From: Oscillospiraceae bacterium
GTDB lineage: Bacteria; Bacillota; Clostridia; Oscillospirales; Oscillospiraceae
Reading direction: 5' to 3'
NCBI GenBank assembly: GCA_017515345.1
Contig: JAFWFZ010000008.1
Span: 62,001-126,000 of the forward strand
Length of the DNA: 64,000 nucleotides
The notes beneath the pieces were generated by a model. That model did no database searches and was not told the origin of the DNA. It saw nothing but the letters and a program-made list of their open reading frames with translations. The first letter of the stretch is position 1; every line of letters starts with the position of its first letter. Made by a program: the position numbers and the translations under genes. Below are positions 61,071 to 64,000 of this stretch, one piece after another.

Positions 61071-62105
61071 TCAGTATTTTTTATACTGCTCCACGCCGAT
61101 ATCGTCGAAGGAATTCATGGAGTCATACTCCACCAGCGCAAGATCCAGCAGCGGCATGGCGCAGACGGCGCCGGTACCCTCCCCAAGCCGCATTCCGGCC
61201 GTGATCAGCGGCTTCAGGCCAAGCGCATCCAGCGCACAGGAGGCTGCCGGCTCCGCCGAAACATGACTCGCCAGCATAGCGCAGGCGCTCTCCGGACAGA
61301 TGCGTGCGGCGCAGAGGGCCGCCACCGCGCTGATGAATCCGTCGATCAGCACGGGGATCCGGTAGATCCCGCCGCCCAAAAAAACGCCCGCAAGCCCGGC
61401 GATGTCGAAGCCGCCCAGCTTTGCCAGCACGTCCATGGCGTCGTCCGGGTCCGGCTCGTTCACCAGGACGGCTTTTTCAATGGCGGCGATCTTTCTCCGC
61501 AGGCCTTCGTCGGACAGTCCGGCTCCCCGGCCCGTCATCTCGGTGACGTCCCGGCGGAGCAGCACCGAGGCCACGGCGCTGGAGGTGGTGGTGTTCCCAA
61601 TGCCCATCTCGCCCGTCGCCAGCAGTTCATAGCCCTTTTCGGCGCACATACGCACCATGTCAATGCCCGTGTCGATGGCCTGCTGCGCCTCTTCCCTTGT
61701 CATGGCGGGTCCCATCGTCATATCTCTTGTCCCCCGGCGGACGGCGCGCCGGATGAGCCGCGGCTCCTGCGATTCCTGCTCCATGCCGATATCCACGGCA
61801 AATACGTCCGCCCCCACGGCTCTGGACATGCGGCACACGCTGGCTGTGCCGTTCGCGATATTCTCGGAAACGATACGCGTCACGTCGCTGCCGCTCTGGC
61901 TGACCCCCTGGGCGATCACACCGTTGTCGGCGCACATGACGATGACGGCGCGCTTTTTCACGGACACATGCTCAGAGCCGGTAAGGCCGGCGATCCGCAC
62001 CACCGCATCCTCCAGGAGTCCGAGGCTTCCAAGCGGCTTTGCGATCCCGTCCCATCTCTGTCTGGCCCGCTCCATAGCGGCGCTGTCCGCGGCTCGAATG
62101 TTCAT
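61071..62105 (-). CDS. cobT: nicotinate-nucleotide:dimethylbenzimidazole phosphoribosyltransferase
   Basis: Makes alpha-ribazole phosphate for the lower ligand of cobalamin. The 344-residue protein has KPLGSLGLLE, MCADNGVIAQGVSQSG, TGEMGIGNTT, and the C-terminal RLGEGTGA with the catalytic Glu. The ATG at 62105 has AAGGAGTG upstream. No other cobalamin genes are adjacent. A cobalamin riboswitch lies on the same strand about 330 nt upstream, separated from the gene by two terminator-type hairpins. Confidence 0.95.
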   Translation of the reverse strand: MNIRAADSAAMERARQRWDGIAKPLGSLGLLEDAVVRIAGLTGSEHVSVKKRAVIVMCADNGVIAQGVSQSGSDVTRIVSENIANGTASVCRMSRAVGADVFAVDIGMEQESQEPRLIRRAVRRGTRDMTMGPAMTREEAQQAIDTGIDMVRMCAEKGYELLATGEMGIGNTTTSSAVASVLLRRDVTEMTGRGAGLSDEGLRRKIAAIEKAVLVNEPDPDDAMDVLAKLGGFDIAGLAGVFLGGGIYRIPVLIDGFISAVAALCAARICPESACAMLASHVSAEPAASCALDALGLKPLITAGMRLGEGTGAVCAMPLLDLALVEYDSMNSFDDIGVEQYKKY

Positions 62106-62426
62106 TCGTATCACTCCTTATCCGGATCATAACACATTTTTCCGCCTATTACCACAAAAAAACAGCCGCACACGCGGCTGAGCAGCTCTTTGTTTTGTGC
62201 GCGCAGGGGGCGAGCGGCAAATCTCGCCCCTTACACACACTGGAAGAATGAAGAATAAAAAGATATAAAACAGAGGATGAGATCGTATGCTGGGGGAATT
62301 TGGAGGTTGGGATCATATAGGAGTTGAATGGAAATCACCACAGCAGAGACCCAAGGTCACGGTGCCGGCAAATCACCGCAACGTTCCGCAGGAACAGCCG
62401 CCGCTGCGCACAGACAGATGAATATC
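62106..62426 (-). other. leader region between cobalamin riboswitch and cobT
   Basis: No supported gene on either strand. It holds the terminator at 62156-62180 and, next to cobT on the minus strand, TGTTATGAT, which could be an extended -10 promoter. The rest has no recognised content. Confidence 0.5.
62156..62180 (-). terminator. rho-independent terminator directly upstream of cobT
   Basis: CAGCCGC and GCGGCTG with a 4-nt loop, followed on the minus strand by TTTTTTT. Confidence 0.8.
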
Positions 62427-62450
62427 AAAAAACCCGACCTGACGGTCGGG
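62427..62450 (-). terminator. riboswitch-associated terminator
   Basis: CCCGACC and GGTCGGG around a 4-nt loop, followed by TTTTTT on the minus strand, directly after the cobalamin aptamer. Confidence 0.85.
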
Positions 62451-62660
62451 CATAAAGCATCAATGCATAATCAGCAAAGCCACTCAGTCTCAACCCCAGG
62501 AGCAGTGTTCGTGCACATCAGGTCTCCCGACTTGGCTTCATCCTACTGGGGCGTCTTCCCAACCGGCTCCCCCAAAGGAAGAAATCCGGTCAGTGACAAC
62601 ACTGCCTTTTCGTCTGCTTCACGGTTACTGGGATAGTTCGGAAATCTCATCCGATTCCCT
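62451..62660 (-). promoter_or_regulatory. cobalamin riboswitch
   Basis: Read on the minus strand, the aptamer includes GGGAAGACGCCCCAGTAGGA, then AAGCCAAGTCGGGAGACCTG, the B12 box (consensus AGYCMGgAgaCCkGC), followed by the long extension with GTGGCTTTGC common in clostridial members. The terminator at 62427-62450 completes an on/off switch. The 5' limit of the aptamer is approximate. Confidence 0.82.
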
Positions 62661-62718
62661 CGGCGAAAGGATCGCCGGCATTTGCATGCAAAGCGCACGT
62701 CAATATTCAACTGCACTT

Positions 62719-62747
62719 ATATTAGCATACAGTGGATGAGAATGCAA
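62719..62747 (-). promoter_or_regulatory. promoter of the cobalamin riboswitch
   Basis: Minus-strand TTGCAT (62742-62747), a 17-nt spacer ending in TGC (extended -10) and TAATAT (62719-62724). Confidence 0.75.
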
Positions 62748-62811
62748 GTTATTTAGTATGCCAAAATGTAATACTGGTTTTTACTCCATTTCACCGGGCA
62801 GATCGCAGCGG

Positions 62812-62817
62812 TATAAT
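62812..62817 (+). promoter_or_regulatory. -10 element for sfsA
   Basis: A perfect TATAAT 33 nt before the sfsA start; the -35 is poor. Confidence 0.45.
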
Positions 62818-62849
62818 AGGAGAAGCATAAGCAGGAGGGAGCGGACAGC

Positions 62850-63530
62850 ATGGAGTACGAAAACATCCGCGCCGCCCGGTTCCTGTCCCGTCCGAACCGG
62901 TTCGTGGCTATCGTGGAGCTGGACGGGGAGGAAACGGTCTGCCACGTAAAGAACACGGGGCGCTGCCGGGAGCTTCTCGTTCCCGGCGCGACCGTCTATG
63001 TGCAGGAGCGGCGCACGGGAAACCGGAAAACACCCTTTGACCTGATCGCGGTGGAGAAGGGGCAGCTCCTCATCAATATGGACAGCCAGGCGCCGAATCC
63101 CGTCTTCCGGGAATACGCGGAGGGCGGCCGCTTCACGGAGGGGCTCACGCTCCTTCAGCCGGAGGTGCGCCGCGGCGATTCCCGGCTGGATTTTTACTAT
63201 GAAGCCGGCTCCAGGCGCGGCTTTGCCGAGGTCAAGGGCGTGACCCTGGAGCAGGACGGAGTCGCTCTTTTCCCGGACGCGCCGACCCAGCGCGGGGTCA
63301 GGCACCTGCGGGAGCTGATCGCCTGCCGGGAAGCGGGGCTGGAGGCGTGGGCGGTGTTCATCATCCAGATGCGCGGCGCCGTCCGCTTTGAGCCCAACCG
63401 GGCGACCCATCCGGGATTTGCCGAAACGCTGCTGGAAGCGGCCGGACGCGGTGTGGGTATCCTGGCGCTGGAATGCCTGATCACGCCGGGCTCCATCTCT
63501 GTCCTGGGGCCGGTGGATGTCCGGCTGTGA
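62850..63530 (+). CDS. sfsA: SfsA family protein
   Basis: A 226-residue SfsA protein. It has RFLSRPNRFVAIVELDG, CHVKNTGRCRELLVPGA, RKTPFDLIAV, SRLDFYYEAG and the nuclease-like EVKGVTLEQDGVALFPDAPT region, split across strands. In E. coli SfsA was named for maltose gene stimulation and binds DNA; the C-terminal part resembles restriction-type nucleases. AGGAGGG precedes the ATG. Confidence 0.95.
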   Translation: MEYENIRAARFLSRPNRFVAIVELDGEETVCHVKNTGRCRELLVPGATVYVQERRTGNRKTPFDLIAVEKGQLLINMDSQAPNPVFREYAEGGRFTEGLTLLQPEVRRGDSRLDFYYEAGSRRGFAEVKGVTLEQDGVALFPDAPTQRGVRHLRELIACREAGLEAWAVFIIQMRGAVRFEPNRATHPGFAETLLEAAGRGVGILALECLITPGSISVLGPVDVRL

Positions 63531-63590
63531 CGGTGCAAAAACAGTATGGTACCATATGAAAATAGCATTGAAATCATGCGATTTTCTTTG

Positions 63591-63619
63591 TTGTTTTTCC
63601 GGGTGTTTCATCGTATAAT
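63591..63619 (+). promoter_or_regulatory. promoter of the second glycyl radical enzyme gene
   Basis: TTGTTT (63591-63596), a 17-nt spacer and a perfect TATAAT (63614-63619). The ~105-nt leader contains a GACCGCG/CGCGGTC stem (about 63638-63666). Confidence 0.7.
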
Positions 63620-63729
63620 ACTAAGTGGATAGGTATGACCGCGGTCCGCTGCTGCGATTCGCGGTCCTCACTCCGTTAAATCATGCTCCGGGAGCTTACC
63701 AATACAGTACAGTAAAGGAAGGGAAAGAT

Positions 63730-64000
63730 ATGTACGAATTCAAACCCGCGACCGAACGCATCAAATACATGCGCGAGATCATCCGCGACCGCGTCATCGC
63801 CAATGACGCGGAGCGCACGAAGATCCTGACGGAGGCATATAAAAAATACGATCATGTGGTCCCCATCATCCAGCGTCCCCTGGGCTTCAAGGCCCTGTGC
63901 GAGAACATGACCGTTTTTGTCAAGGATTTCGAACTCATCGTCGGCGGCAAGGGCCCCCACTTTTTCTCCGCGCCCCAGTACCCCGAGTGGGGCATGACCG
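63730..64000 (+). CDS. glycyl radical enzyme, second copy (N-terminal part)
   Basis: The first 90 codons of a gene that continues beyond the window. The N terminus is about 70% identical by eye to that of the glycyl radical enzyme at 49615-52068; a run of 20 identical residues includes TEAYKKYDHVVPIIQRPL. Differences around residues 76-88 (GPHFFSAPQYPEW in place of GCHFCGAPAYLEW) suggest a distinct substrate. AAGGAAGGG precedes the ATG. Confidence 0.88.
   Translation, partial: MYEFKPATERIKYMREIIRDRVIANDAERTKILTEAYKKYDHVVPIIQRPLGFKALCENMTVFVKDFELIVGGKGPHFFSAPQYPEWGMT

Noticed and set aside
62328..62636. 102-codon plus-strand open frame
   Set aside because: Antisense to the cobalamin riboswitch and its terminator; explained by the RNA element.
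1..64000. tRNA, rRNA, insertion sequence or prophage
   Set aside because: No cloverleaf, rRNA segment, transposase, integrase or phage structural gene was seen on either strand.

Overview
The window reads as chromosomal DNA of a GC-rich, anaerobic, endospore-forming member of the Clostridia, probably an Oscillospirales-type gut bacterium. The evidence is the complete spoIIIAA-AH sporulation operon, a SCIFF ribosomal peptide with its radical SAM maturase, glycyl radical enzymes, a ferredoxin-dependent 2-oxoacid oxidoreductase, a T-box leader and a cobalamin riboswitch. No rRNA, tRNA, CRISPR array, phage or insertion sequence was seen.

Layout. 1-3.4 kb: end of a DUF512 gene, der, plsY, an unknown gene and a VOC protein. 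3.4-8.5 kb: spoIIIA operon on the minus strand, next to a ~100-nt imperfect palindrome. 8.6-17.2 kb, minus strand: a purine/nucleoside region holding a BMP-type nucleoside ABC transporter, xpt, an SAH hydrolase and an MTA/SAH deaminase. The hydrolase has substituted adenine-pocket residues, which together with the deaminase suggests SAH is recycled through S-inosylhomocysteine. 17.3-29.2 kb: two divergent operons forming a molybdenum hydroxylase system. The minus arm has a TrsS-type radical SAM protein, a methyltransferase/NTP-transferase fusion, a phosphatase/HD fusion and an XdhC factor. The plus arm has a C-GCAxxG-C-C protein, an aldehyde-oxidoreductase-like Mo enzyme, a flavin/Fe-S protein, a small zinc-ribbon-like protein and a CoA-ligase-like protein.

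29.2-43.1 kb: a branched-chain acid region. An XRE-cupin-acyl-CoA ligase fusion lies behind a T-box leader whose specifier reads as isoleucine (AUC). Downstream are a UroD-family protein, a lipoprotein, a P-loop ATPase and a plus-strand operon vorDBAC-ilvE-(LeuA-like protein lacking its metal HxH)-(TIM barrel/acyl-CoA synthetase fusion). Ligase, 2-oxoacid:ferredoxin oxidoreductase and aminotransferase together fit synthesis of isoleucine (and perhaps valine/leucine) from branched-chain fatty acids by reductive carboxylation.

43.1-64 kb: a ZIP transporter, a DUF554 protein, an Orn/Lys/Arg decarboxylase-family enzyme, SCIFF maturase and peptide, a glycosyltransferase, a glycyl radical enzyme facing a flavoprotein, TspO, nth, rarA, DUF951, an ectB-like aminotransferase paired with an ATP-grasp enzyme, a GH25 lysozyme, a second UroD-family protein, cobT behind a cobalamin riboswitch, sfsA, and the start of a second glycyl radical enzyme. 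All calls come from reading the sequence; promoter, terminator and riboswitch calls are motif-based, and no database search was possible.
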